Below are positions 39,361 to 50,671 of a DNA stretch of 64,000 nucleotides, piece after piece. The position numbers and the translations under genes are program-made. The stretch is from NCBI RefSeq assembly GCF_902362185.1, contig NC_044496.1, forward strand, positions 5,567,772 through 5,631,771, given 5' to 3'. How positions within the stretch are numbered: position 1 is the first letter of the stretch; each line of letters begins with the position of its first letter. The DNA comes from Chanos chanos (taxonomy: Eukaryota; Chordata; Actinopteri; Gonorynchiformes; Chanidae). The notes below the pieces were generated by a model that saw only the letters and a list, made by a program, of their open reading frames with translations, had not been told where the DNA came from and ran no database searches.

Positions 39361-39532
39361 TCTCAGAATTACGAGAAATTAAGTCAGAATTGCGAGAAAT
39401 AAAGTTGAAATTGCAAGAAAGAAAGTCAAAATTGTGAGAAAAAAGTCAGAATTGCGAGAAATAAAGTCAGAATTCTGAGAAATAAACTCGGAATTCCGAG
39501 AAATATGTCAGAATTGCGGGGGGGGGGGGGGG
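39361..39532. repeat. Degenerate tandem repeat plus G run
   Basis: About eight copies of a unit near GAGAAATAAAGTCAGAATTGC are followed by 15 G (39518-39532). The unit resembles the subterminal repeats of the element in intron 1 of gene 3. The stretch lies between the two duplication copies. Confidence 0.8.
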
Positions 39533-40070
39533 AATACACACCAGACTTCCAAAGCATAAAAATAAAAACAAACGTGGAAGACAGCATAGAAATTGCGGAA
39601 TGTGCTTATGAACTGCAGCATGATTAGCCTACATAAAGACATGGCCATAAATGTCTGAAGAGACTGAAACGAAGGACCCTCAAACTGAAGGAGCAGGGGA
39701 ATAGAAATTTAGTAATTTAGAAATTTAGCACAACCCGCGATATAATGAAATCAGCTTGAACGATGCTAGGCTTTTACGTTTTTAATAGGCTACCTATGAA
39801 GGCTGCCGGATTGGGTAAAGGGTCAGGCCCTTGTATTTTTGGGGAACATTTGAGAACATTGTGAAGGTCAGAAGATACGGTACTTACGAACGATATAGGG
39901 ACCTGAACAGCGTGGGAAAGGCTACAGGTGATATCCAGCTGATGCTGAATCCAAGAGTTAATATTTCACTCACAATTCAGGGTTGCTCCTCTCACCAGAC
40001 ACCCATTGGTGAACATCATGCCAGGGTTTGGTGTTAAATAAGCTCGCGACCCGTCGCTGTGTCAATCACA

Positions 40071-41198
40071 ATGGCTTTCCTGTGGCTCGTGTCTTGCTTT
40101 GCTGTCATCAGCGCAGCCTATGGTGAGTAGAGTGTTTCAAGCTGGCGAAAATCAGATCTGGAGATTTTTTTAAACAATATTTTGATATAATACATTCATA
40201 TTTGTTCATCTGTAATATTATTTTTATATAATGCATGGATATATGTGCTAGTTAAACTTAGTGAATGGTCAGAAAAGAATTTCCAATTTCTACAGCGTAG
40301 TAATATATGGTTACTGTCACTATGGATTTCATTCAGTATTTAGTGTCTCTTCGCCCTACCCCATCAAGGACGATCATTTTTTAAAAATTATTTTATTCAC
40401 TTAGTAATGAGAGAGAAACAAAAATTAGATTAAAACAACAACAACAATGTAATTGTGTACTAGCGCTTTATAACGCATTACCATTGTTAATATTCTTCTA
40501 TCTCTTTCCCAAGGCTGTGGCACCCCTGCCATCCCCCCTGTGGTGACTGGCTATGCCCGCATTGTCAATGGTGAGGAGGCAGTTCCCCACTCCTGGCCCT
40601 GGCAGGTGTCCCTGCAGGTAATCGTCAGTCACACATCAGCTGACCTTTTAATTCATTTATTACTTACCTGGTCAGTCTGTGAATTCATTGTTAATGTCAA
40701 CTGACGGATTACATCTGGAATTTATCCACTCAGATAACAGGATTGATAGATCATATGTTTATGAAATGTTCTTATTCTCAGGACTACACTGGTTTCCACT
40801 TCTGCGGTGGCTCTCTGATCAGTGAGAACTGGGTTGTGACTGCTGCCCACTGTGATGTGAGGTGAGTCTTTGCTCATTTTATCAGTTTGGACAGACCTGT
40901 CAACAACTCACTCAAAGTTTGCAGCTCTAGATGAGAGATCTCTGTATCGATAGATGTAGTGCACTGAAACAAGGCACACATTCAACCTGCAAAATGTACA
41001 TGGAAATCTACTCTACAACAACTCTTAAGGGGCCTGAAAAAAGACTCTCCCATGCAGTCTGTTCATCGAATTAACAGCACAAGTTAAATAAATAAAGGAA
41101 TGTTACTTGTGCAATTGGATGCATTTTCTCGCTCCAATTTGTTCTTTAGGTTCCAGTTTGCTCTTTTACTGGTTTAATTATTCTGCCACAGTAAGAAC

Positions 41199-41250
<52 letters not shown>

Positions 41251-42805
41251 TGCCAACAGCACCAGCCACCGTGTGATCCTTGGTGAACATAACAAAGGAA
41301 GCAGTGCCACACAGGAGAATATTCAGACCATGAGAGTGGGGAAGGTCAGTCTTTCCCTTGTCACAATTCTTACTTACCTTAAAAACACATACCATTTGTC
41401 TTTTTCACAATTCTTACTTACTTTAAAACACACACACACCATTTGCCTTTTCGGAATTCTTACTTTCCCTAAAAACACACACCATTTGCATTTTCACAGT
41501 TCTTACTTACCTTAAAAACACACACCATTTGTCAGAATTCTTTCTTACCTTAAACACACACACACACCATTAGCCTCTCTTCTTCAGAAGTCTTTAGAAA
41601 CACATAAGTATATTCCAAATATGTTCAAATCAACTGAGAGTTTTATCAAGATCAGAGAAGTTTGTTGTCTTCATTTTGGTCAAAAGTTGGAACATGTAAT
41701 GGACAGAAAAGTGACCAGTCCACCCCCCCAACATCTTTCTACACAGGTGTTCACTCACCCCCAGTGGAACCCCAACACCATCAACAATGACATCGCTCTG
41801 ATCAAACTGGCTTCCCCCGCTTCTCTGAACTCCCATGTGTCTCCCGTCTGCCTGGCAGAGTCTTCTGATAACTTCGCACCAGGCATGACCTGTGTGACCT
41901 CTGGCTGGGGTCTGCTCCGTTACAGTGGTAAAATAAACCCCCTCTCTCTTCATTACTGTTTATACTGTCTTTAATCTGACCTACAGCTCAGACAGGCTAC
42001 AGCCATAACTGCAATGTTTGAATACAGATCAACTATGTTTTCTCTATGGGATATTCTGTAGGAGACCGTAGTGCTGTATATTACTGAATAATGCTGTTCG
42101 TTGAATGAGGTGATTCAGTAAGAGCAACCTTATTTTTCTGTAAATGACACATCACTTTTCATTTATCACCTCATCACCAGTGGTTTAGCAGGAATTTGTA
42201 TTTGAGCCCCTGAGTAAGAAAGCATACTCTCTAAATTTGCGAGAAGTGAACCACGATGGTTTTGTTCCCTTGGTTTGTCTGATTCATGCAAAATCAGGCA
42301 GCCCCCCCCCCACCCCACCCTTATACGTTTTCTTACTTCATTTTCTCTTTTTGTTTTTTCCTCTTCTCAAGACTGGTACACCCCCAACCAGCTGCAGCAG
42401 GCTGCCCTGCCCCTTCTGTCCAATGATCAGTGTAAGACATACTGGGGAAGCAACATCTCCGATGTGATGATCTGTGCTGGAGCTGATGGTGCCTCCTCTT
42501 GCATGGTGAGGCCGACCTGTCATTTATCCATCTTAAGCAGTTCCCTCACTTCTACGTACTCTACAAACTAATACTGAATCTGGAACTGAATCTGAATCTA
42601 TAACTGAAACAATAACATAAGTAATGAATAAATGACACCTTGCCTTTTGTAAAATGCAGTTAAATCAAAATTTCAAAAAGGATGCAATTTATCTTAGTCC
42701 ATTACTGATTGATGTGTAATATTCCAACAGTAATAGAGCACGTAGAGTTTTTCACACCAATCTTTACACAGCCACTCATCTGGCATCTGCTTTTGAAATG
42801 ACCTG

Positions 42806-42848
<43 letters not shown>

Positions 42849-43019
42849 ACTGTTTAGGGTGATTCTGGTGGTCCTCTGGTGTGCCAGAAGAACAACGTTT
42901 GGACTCTGGTCGGTATTGTTTCCTGGGGAAGCAGCAGATGCTCCACCTCCACACCCGCTGTGTACGCTCGCGTTACTGAACTGCGCGCTTGGGTGGACCA
43001 GACCCTGGCTGCTAACTAA
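40071..43019 (+). CDS. ctrb: Chymotrypsinogen, array gene 4 (Ala226 type)
   Basis: Secreted pancreatic zymogen. Exons: 40071-40122, 40514-40617, 40782-40861, 41260-41344, 41747-41927, 42372-42505 and 42858-43019, giving 265 aa. The signal peptide, activation site, triad and Ser189 are intact. I count four amino-acid differences from gene 3: Ser to Pro in the THPQWN(S/P)N stretch, Phe to Tyr at the start of exon 6, Ala to Asp in the GA(A/D)GASSC loop (about residue 186) and Gly to Ala at standard residue 226 (STPAVYARV). About three changes are silent. Residue 226 lines the S1 pocket and is the known switch between chymotrypsin A (Gly) and B (Ala) specificity. As in gene 3, a TG repeat precedes exon 4. 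Introns 1 and 5 lack the transposons found in gene 3 and so show the ancestral state. Confidence 0.95.
41204..41243. repeat. TG repeat before exon 4 of gene 4
   Basis: (TG)n of about 20 units ends just before TATGTGTGTGCCAACAG and the exon 4 acceptor. It is longer than in gene 3. Confidence 0.9.
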
Positions 43020-43123
43020 GATGTCAAAGCCTTCTAAAAAAAAAAGTAGAACAGTGCCATCCATCGGTTCGTAGGTCCAGAAAATATGCATGGTCCAACC
43101 ACTGAATAGATTCACATATCTAC

Positions 43124-43129
43124 AATAAA
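43124..43129 (+). terminator. Poly(A) signal of gene 4
   Basis: AATAAA about 105 bp after the stop codon, in the same context as in gene 3. Confidence 0.6.
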
Positions 43130-43749
43130 AATCATTGCAACAACACTAATTAATTGTGTTTGTAGTGTTTTATTGCTGCTTTATTAATGCAGTGTTTGTT
43201 GATGTGCATTGGGAGTTCAGTTGCTTGGTCAATGCCACTTACTTGTGTGATTGGACAGTGTTAGTCAATACTCAATCAAGATTAATAAAGAAATCATACA
43301 TTTTAAATGGTTATTCTTATGTTTGACTTTTAGTCTCATCTTACCAAGACATGTGGTTTTAAACAGCAAGTGTGTCCCCCATAAAGACCGCCTGACCCCC
43401 CATACAAGTCCATTTCAAACATTTTATACAAGGGTCAAGTGAGAACACAGAACATAGCGTAATGAACACATTTACATTGATATTTAATCATTAAGTGAAC
43501 GCTTTTATCCAAAGGGACTTTGAAGTTAGGCAGAATACAGACCAAGCATGCAGCCATGAGGCACCTTTCTGTGATATAAGCACCAAGCTAAGTTCAAGTA
43601 TTAGAACAGATAAAAGTGCCAAAAAAGTTGAAGGAATTAAAAGAGTGAACTGCAGTCCGGTACAGTTGGAAACAGTGCTTACAGACCAGGGCTACAGAAG
43701 TGTGAAAGAAGAAGCAGTGTGAAAAGTTGGGATGCTATGAAAAATGATC

Positions 43750-43865
43750 GACACAAAAAAATATAATTTCACCATAACAGTAAGGTGGGTCTGTTGTGTG
43801 ATAATCTAGATTATCACACAACAGACCCACCTTACTGTTATGGTGAAATTATATTTTTTTGTGTC
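43750..43865. repeat. Perfect 116-bp palindrome without spacer
   Basis: Arms 43750-43807 and 43808-43865 are exact reverse complements over 58 bp each, meeting at GATAATCTAGATTATC. The match stops at once outside (C at 43749, T at 43866). It lies in duplication copy B. I saw no counterpart in copy A. It holds no frame. Confidence 0.95.
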
Positions 43866-45593
43866 TACCCTCAGACATGAACTGTCTCAAAAATAAGTGC
43901 TGAGAAATATCTGCTATAAAGTGTCAGGAAATCTACATTATAAATGTAAATGCACACAAGACAGCAAATCTAATCCTACCATAGTTACATAAGGAAAGAT
44001 GTCATGTCAAGTCTCATCATGAAAATTCCCTTTTTTTTCAGCGCATCGTACGTGCACATGACTCTATCCATTTATCAAAGGTATTTGCTTCAATGGCTCT
44101 TTGGTCTAGTCTGAATTGCATACTCTTTTTTGAGCAGAAGATGGCGCTTTAGGTCCGTGTAAACAGGTAGTGGCAATCGCTGTTGTCAAAGACTGACACA
44201 GAACCTCTCCCATCACTACATCTCTAAATGAAAGGACAGGTGTTTAGAGTGAGAAAGGAGCATCTATATTCACGTAATTATTTTTTATAAAGATGCTGAT
44301 TTGCCCAATCACATGCAAGACATATTTGCTCACATAGCCTGTTTAAACTAAAAATTACAGGAATCACCTAACCTATTAGATTGTACGATACAGATCCAAT
44401 GCAAGCAACAAGTCGTTTTTCTCGGAACTGAGTGTGTTTCTTTTGCAACCTTGTCATGTTCTTGGCGTGCTCTATTACGAAAAAAAAAAAAAAAAAAACT
44501 ACCGAGAAGCTGATTCCCGGACAGACTTTGTGTGCAATTTAAAATCCTAGGAATTCCTGACCCTCTCAATATGAAACAAACACGAGCATTTCCATGGCAA
44601 CATGCCAGCCCGGACCGACGAGTGTAAAGTATCGCGTAGCCGCTCACTTGTTGAACAGAGCACACTGGAGAAGAAAGACATCATAAGGGGATGGGGTGAT
44701 GCATTATATGAAAGAGCTTTCACGTTCTGTCTGTGTTCTTAGAGAGGGTTATTTATACCACAACGTTATAACAGCCAGCGCATTAATATGCTCAGAAGGA
44801 AGCACATCGCGTCGTATGTCAGCCATAATATGTGCTTTTTGAAAGTCTTAAAAAAAAAACTCAGGAAACAAAATGTATTTCGATACGCTATTTTTCTTCA
44901 TGTTTTTTCCACACTATTCTAAAACTAAACATTTTTGTTTGTTGCCTTGACTATCTGATTCAAATGCATGCTCCAACTCCTGCTGAGGTGAAATTCAATG
45001 TCCTTGGTTAGAGAGAGGAGAGTTTTTGTCCACCCACAGTTCAGACTTTATTGTGATATAAGCATCCAAACGGCACACTGAGCCATTATTTATTTATTTA
45101 TTTATTTATTTGAAACTGGAGACTGCTTAAGATAAGGGACACGTCGTCAACACATTCAAAAAGGAGAACGGAAGTAGAACATTACAGGTGTTAGAATATG
45201 GAACTTCGCTACAATCTCGCACTTGAAATTTCTAAGTGCCAAGTAGATCCTCCTAATCTATAAGAGGTATGAGATTACAGATGAGGACTCAAGCATGCGG
45301 CTGATGATTGAAAGGCTGGTTGAATAAATACAACCTTTAAAAGTTCATTTTCACTGAATTGCAGGGAAAAATACCACAGTGAACACATTAAACGAACATG
45401 TGGAGTAGGCTAGAGGAAGACAAATGCTTTTGGAAAGGAACATAGAGACAGAAAAGGCTGCCCAGCTCTAGTTGGCTAATTTATTCAAAAGACAGAACAT
45501 TTTAGGGCCAATTATGTAACAGACCATGAGATCTAACTGGTCTAAAAATACAAATATATGTATATTTTCACAAACACAGACACACACACACAC

Positions 45594-45643
<50 letters not shown>

Positions 45644-45702
45644 ATATGTATATATATATATATGTAAATCATAATTTATCTATCTATCTATCTATCTATC
45701 TA

Positions 45703-45742
<40 letters not shown>

Positions 45743-46540
45743 GTTGATAGTGACGTACTGTCAGTAGTGAGGAGGCCTCCTTTTCCATCTGAAATTAAGT
45801 TAGTTTGGAGTCTATTTTTTAGTTAGTTTGGAGTCTATTTCTACACAACCTTTTTTTTTTTTTTTTTTTTTAGCCTTGTATATTTTATTCAGTTATTTTA
45901 TTCAGAGTGGAGTTCCTGTGACTCAAAGTCACAGTCAATCAGTCACTGCCTGTCACTGCTATTCACATACTACAGAACACTCAGTTTAACTAGAAATACA
46001 TTTAAGATTTTTAGAAGAGGCCACCCTGGAGTGGAATGTTCCCACACATGCTATAATCTGTTGCATGATGTAAATGACATTTTGTGCACAGGATGCTCTC
46101 TCAGCCACCACACTGCAAAAACCACATAACACATCTTTTAACATGACATTTTGTCACATGTATGAATTTACAGCAGTCACACTGCCAACAGAAAAAAAAA
46201 CAAGACAGAAAGCCACTCTTCTATAAACTCGTCAAAAGCATACCCTTAAAAGTATCTTCGGTATAAATATATAGCAATGAAAAAGTTATTAATGTTTTAC
46301 AAAGATCAATTAAAATAACTGTCTATCTGACAGGGAAACTGTCGGAGTTAATTTAGCCCTTGCAAAACTTGCTATGGAAATCTACAAGTTTTGACTCAAC
46401 TGCACTTGAGATTATCTTATGAAAAAAATGCTTAATTTAATTTGATTTTAATTTTAATTTGCTTTAATTCAATTCAATTCAATTCATTTTAATTCATTTC
46501 ATTTCCTTTCAGTTCAATACTCAGATTTTCTTACCTATCA
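43866..46540. other. 3' part of copy B and simple-sequence DNA
   Basis: No exon is recognised. After the duplication ends (about 45544) there is a dense cluster of microsatellites: CA/TG, GTAT, TATC and TA between 45578 and 45741. A 25-bp T run lies near 45850 and a TTCAA repeat near 46466. Confidence 0.5.
45578..45741. repeat. Compound microsatellite
   Basis: Consecutive CA, TG, TATG, TATC and TA blocks at the right edge of the segmental duplication. Confidence 0.9.
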
Positions 46541-46544
46541 AGCA

Positions 46545-47065
46545 CAATGACCGCTCTGATTTGGCTAACCTTCAGGCGTGTCTTTATGCCATTAAGGGTT
46601 GGACGTCCTCAAATTTCCTGATGCTCAACGCAAGCAAGACTGAAATGCTGGTCATTGGTCCCTCTATGTATAAGCATCTTTATAGTGATCTTATCCTAAA
46701 TTTTGACAACTGCATCATCTGTCAAAACTCTACAGCTAAAAACGTTGGTGTGATTTTTGACTCTAGTCTCTCGCTAGTCCCTCATATAAAAAAACACAAC
46801 TAAAATTGCCTTTGATCACCTCTGTAATATCGCTAAAATTAGGCCCTTTCTAAGTATATCTGATGCAGAAACCATTGTTCACGCATCTGTCACGTCTCGC
46901 CTCAATTACTGCAATGTTCTGTACTCTGGTCTGCCTGCCTCTATTACCAAAAGTCTTCAGCTGGTCCAGAATGCTGCCGCCAGAATCCTGACCGGAACAA
47001 GGAAATTTGATCACATTACACCTGTCCTAGCTTCCCTTCATTGGCTCCCAATTCATGTAAGGGCA
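46545..47065 (+). mobile_element. LINE fragment, L2-like reverse transcriptase end
   Basis: The first frame (46561-46800) reads LNASKTEMLVIGP and NVGVIFDSSLS. A frameshift in the A run near 46790 is followed by LCNIAKIRPFLSISDAETIV, VTSRLNYCNVLYSGLP, LQLVQNAAARILTGTR and LASLHWLPIHVR. These are hallmark blocks of the C-terminal RT part of fish L2-type LINEs. The 5' part is missing, so this is a dead copy. Confidence 0.88.
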
Positions 47066-48085
47066 GATTTTAACAGACACACATATATTTATGTATGTAC
47101 ACAGTATATACATATATATATACATATATACATATACATATACATAATACAGAGTTGTGTGGTGACTTCAGAGTTCAGTTTAATGACTCTGAGGTTTAGC
47201 ACAGTTTATGTTTGATCTTTTGTCTCTTCCTCTGTTGTTTTGCCTTTCTTCTGCATGTGGATGTCACTCATCTTGCATCAACCCTCTATGTGCCCTGTTT
47301 TTCCATAGTGAGAGGGATTTGGGGGCTCTGAGTAGACGGAGACTAACAAACCAACATCTAGCACACCTTTCATGTACCCCTGTAGGGGTCGCTTTTCTGT
47401 CTACTGCTCATCCAAACCACTGTGAGCAGCAAGGAAAGGATCAAAAAACCTGGATCAAAAGCAGATGAAAACTCATGCCCAAAGTACGGGGAGAATTGAA
47501 TTGGTTTTCCAATACACCAGGGGAGCTTTTGACAATTACACATGTAACCCTCCAGGGTAAGTGTTCATGTAGTCCCATCGGGAGACATGGAGCAGACACC
47601 AGTGTTTGAAGTGAAAGGGGTGTGTTTAGTTCACTAAGTAACGATATGGAGAATTTGGTCAGAAAATAAAATAACGAGACAAATGAAACAGGTAAGTAAC
47701 GAAAATCATTACAGGACTGCCTCGACAAAACAAATCTAACAGAAAAGGGCATTACATCACGATCAATTTTCAAATGTAATTTCAATATAGGAATGGTGAG
47801 GTGCACCCTCACAAAAAGGACTAACAGTGTGTGTGTGCGTGTGTGTGTGTGCCTGCGTGTGCCTGTCCTGTGCCACACAAGCATACCACTCAGCGCAGTT
47901 CAAGGTTGGATCCAGTGATCGCTCAGCTCTTTGCATGAAGGTTCCCCTCTAGTGTGGGCGGCTCACCATCTCTTCACAAAACTCAGTCACGTCAAAAACC
48001 CTAACCAAGCACAGACTGAGTGTAACGCTGTTACTGTAATATCATTCAAACTTCAAATTCAAGAGTATCTCAAATATCTATATGC
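47066..48085. other. Intergenic DNA
   Basis: A TATACA-type repeat lies near 47090-47148. No exon or transposon end is recognised in the remainder. Confidence 0.5.
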
Positions 48086-48089
48086 GAAC

Positions 48090-48560
48090 TACTCACTCAT
48101 TATCTAAGCCACTTATCCTGATTAGGGTCACAGGGGGTGCTGGAGCCTATCCCAGCACTCATAGGGCGAAAGGCGGGGAAACACCCTGGACAGGTCACCA
48201 GTCCATCTCAGGGCAGACACACAGACAAACACACAGGGGCAATTTAGTGTCTCCAATTCACCTAAGCTGCACGTCTTTGGACTGTGGGAGGAAACCCACA
48301 GACACGGGGAGAACATGCAAACTCCACACAGAAAGGACCCTGGCCGCCCGGCCGGGAATCGAACCCGAGACCTGCTGTGAGGCGACAGCACTAACCCAAT
48401 TCACCTAAGCTGCATGTCTTTGGACTGTGGGAGGAAACCCACAGACACGGGGAGAACATGCAAACTCCACACAGAAAGGACCCTGGCCGCCCGGCCGGGA
48501 ATCGAACCCGAGACCTGCTGTGAGGCGACAGCACTAACCCCTGCGTCACCGTGTCGCCCC
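48090..48560 (-). mobile_element. tRNA-derived SINE, copy 1, with internal duplication
   Basis: Read on minus it starts GGGGCGACACGGTGACGCAG, has a tRNA-like B box (GGTTCGATTCC) and a conserved body with GTGTGGAGTTTGCATGTTCT. It ends with the GGATAAGTGGCTTAGATAAT tail. It is a family spread widely in fish (V-SINE-like; name not certain). A 143-bp segment is repeated in tandem (48253-48395 and 48396-48538) with almost no differences, so the duplication is recent. Confidence 0.8.
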
Positions 48561-48814
48561 ATATTTGAACTAATCATTCTGTAATCTTTATTTTAGGCGA
48601 TTTCTTCTCTCGGTATTCCGAACTGACCATTTTCCCTGAGAACTTTGTTGCACGTATTCACTTACTGTGTCAATCAAGGTGGGACTTAATAGTCACAGCC
48701 AACGTCAGCCAATCGTGTGGCATCAACTCATTTCAGTGCCACCACTCAAAAGAAACAGGTAAAGGGAAGGAATCACATAGAAACTGAATATCTGTTGCAC
48801 AGCTATCAAATGGG

Positions 48815-49283
48815 GTTGGCAGATTGGGTAGCGCTGTCACCTCACAGCAAAAACATCTTGGGTTTGATATCCCAGCCAGGGTCCTTTCTGTGTGGAGTTT
48901 GCATGTTAGACAGATAGACCCTTTATCCATAAGCATGGGGAAATTCCAGACAAAAACGTAGCTGAGATAGCAGAGGATGGTTTCGATCCATCGACCTCTG
49001 GGTTATGGGCCCAGCATGCTTCCGCTGCGCCACTCTGCTTGTTCTCCCCATTTTTGCGTGGGTTTCCTCGACACAGTCCAAAGACATGCAGGTTAGGTGA
49101 ATTGGAGACACTAAATTGCCCCTAGGTATAAATGTGTGTGTGAGTGTGTCTTTGTCTGTGTGTCTGCCCTGCGATGGTCTGGTGACCTGTCCAGGGTGTT
49201 TCCCCGCCTTACGCCCGATGAACGCTGGGATAGGCTCCGGCACCCCCCGTGACCCTAATTAGGATAAGTGGCTTAGAAAATGA
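48815..49283 (+). mobile_element. tRNA-derived SINE, copy 2, split by an insert
   Basis: Same family as copy 1, in the opposite orientation. The head begins near GGGTAGCGCTGTCACCTCAC. The body is interrupted inside GCATGTT/CTCC by 132 bp that hold a tRNA gene, then continues to the GGATAAGTGGCTTAGAAAAT tail. Confidence 0.85.
48968..49039 (-). tRNA. tRNA-iMet (CAT), initiator
   Basis: The 72 bases on minus match the vertebrate initiator tRNA-Met at all but one position. They include AGCAGAGTGGCGCAGCGGAA, the CCCATAACCC anticodon loop, GGTCGATGGATCGAAACC and TCCTCTGCTA. The one change is G to A in the 3' strand of the D stem (AAGCATGC), which would give a C-A mismatch. Five T follow 12 bp downstream (48956-48952), a usable Pol III terminator. 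The A and B boxes are intact. It may be transcribed, but its place inside a SINE suggests a recent insertion and not a resident gene. Confidence 0.9.
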
Positions 49284-49624
49284 GTGAGTGAGAGAGAGAG
49301 CTATCAAACGGGCTACACACAGCTTTGATTTTTACATACACATAACAGCCATTATGCTACTCAGGGTTCCATACACCACTGCTAAAGGTTGATCCATTCT
49401 GGGTTTTGCAAAGCCCAATATGTTTTTTTTTTTTTTTCTTTTCCTCATCTCTCATACCCTCTGGATATTTTTCTGTCTAGTTGTCTCACTGCTCCTTGCT
49501 ATGAACATGCTTTTATCCCCTCCTACGCACAATGTTTTTGGTTTGATGTATTGTACCAGTGTAATGTCATCATCGTTCACTCTGTCTACAAAAACACTCT
49601 GGAGGCTTTGACAGAGCGGGACTT

Positions 49625-49636
49625 CGCCCTCTAGTG
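49625..49636 (-). promoter_or_regulatory. Weak candidate CTCF site
   Basis: CGCCCTCTAGTG on plus reads CACTAGAGGGCG on minus, an acceptable CTCF core match. Confidence 0.3.
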
Positions 49637-49840
49637 TAAAAACGATCCGTCTGCTCGTTTCGCTTGTCATTTGGAAGAGACCGACAGCTCCTCATACAGG
49701 TACTGGGAAACATTTCCTTTAAAATGAACTTGAATAAAAAAGTTCATTTTCATTTGAATGAAATTATATAAAATAAATAAATAAATAAAACTTGAAATCA
49801 AACTCCGCCCTATGTTACACAGGCACCATATGCATTAAAG

Positions 49841-50032
49841 CAGCGGTGTCAAACTCCAGTCCTGGAGGGCCGGGGTCCTGCTGTTTTTTGTTTTCACCGC
49901 TTAGTTACCTGTTGATTTTTCATGTTGAAAACAGGTGTGGACACTCTTCAGCCAATCAGAGATTCTATTTAGTTGGTCTACGAGAAAAACAGCAGGACCA
50001 TGGCCCTCCAGGACTGGATTTTGACACCTGTG
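49841..50032. mobile_element. hAT-type MITE, 192 bp
   Basis: The left end is CAGCGGTGTCAAACTCCAGT and the right end is ACTGGATTTTGACACCTGTG. They are near-perfect inverted repeats of about 45 bp. Both sides carry the same 8-bp target duplication, CATTAAAG (49833-49840 and 50033-50040). It is non-coding and needs a hAT transposase in trans. The intact duplication suggests it is fairly young. Confidence 0.92.
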
Positions 50033-50040
50033 CATTAAAG

Positions 50041-50631
50041 GACTGGAAGAGTTTTGTTTGCTTCTCTGTTTGATTGTAAATAACTTAAATGGTCTACAGC
50101 AATATTCTCATCAATGCACCATTTGCCTCAAATCACAGAGACTTATGTCTTTACATTTGTTTATGGACTGATTTCATAAAAAGTGACGTCATAAGTATAA
50201 AACTCACATAGTCATTCAGAATAAATATCACAGCTGAATCCTCAGCTCATCATGTTAGATCTTTTGACACCGGACCAATATTTTGGATGGACACACAGAC
50301 ACTGTATATGTTCAGCATTAAATGTTTGGGAATCTTTTATAAGTTGAATTTACTTCAATAATTTTCATTGTCATATTCAGTTAAGATGTCTTTTGCATTC
50401 AGTCAGAGTGAAGAATAAAGACACTCTAACCCTCCTCCATTTCAACACTTGTATAAAGCCGTTGACATTCTTCACTGACACGGAAGAGCCTGATTAACTA
50501 AATAAAAAGAATAAAAGCTCTATAGTAATTCCATACAGAGACCTGTCAAACTGGATTGGTTTTCATCATCCACCAATCTGCACAGTTCTCTTCTGTGAGG
50601 GGATAGAACCCTCACAATTACATTGTGCTGC

Positions 50632-50671
<40 letters not shown>

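Larger units (their letters stand above)
39923..45544 (+). repeat. Segmental duplication, copy B (holds gene 4)
   Basis: Partner of 32427-38462. Exons are nearly identical and introns and 3' flank align well. The downstream stretch with ACTATTCTAAAACTAAACAT occurs at about 37816 in copy A and 44912 in copy B. Confidence 0.85.

Noticed and set aside
47441-47884. 147-codon frame on minus
   Set aside because: Includes a microsatellite-derived stretch and shows no known motif.
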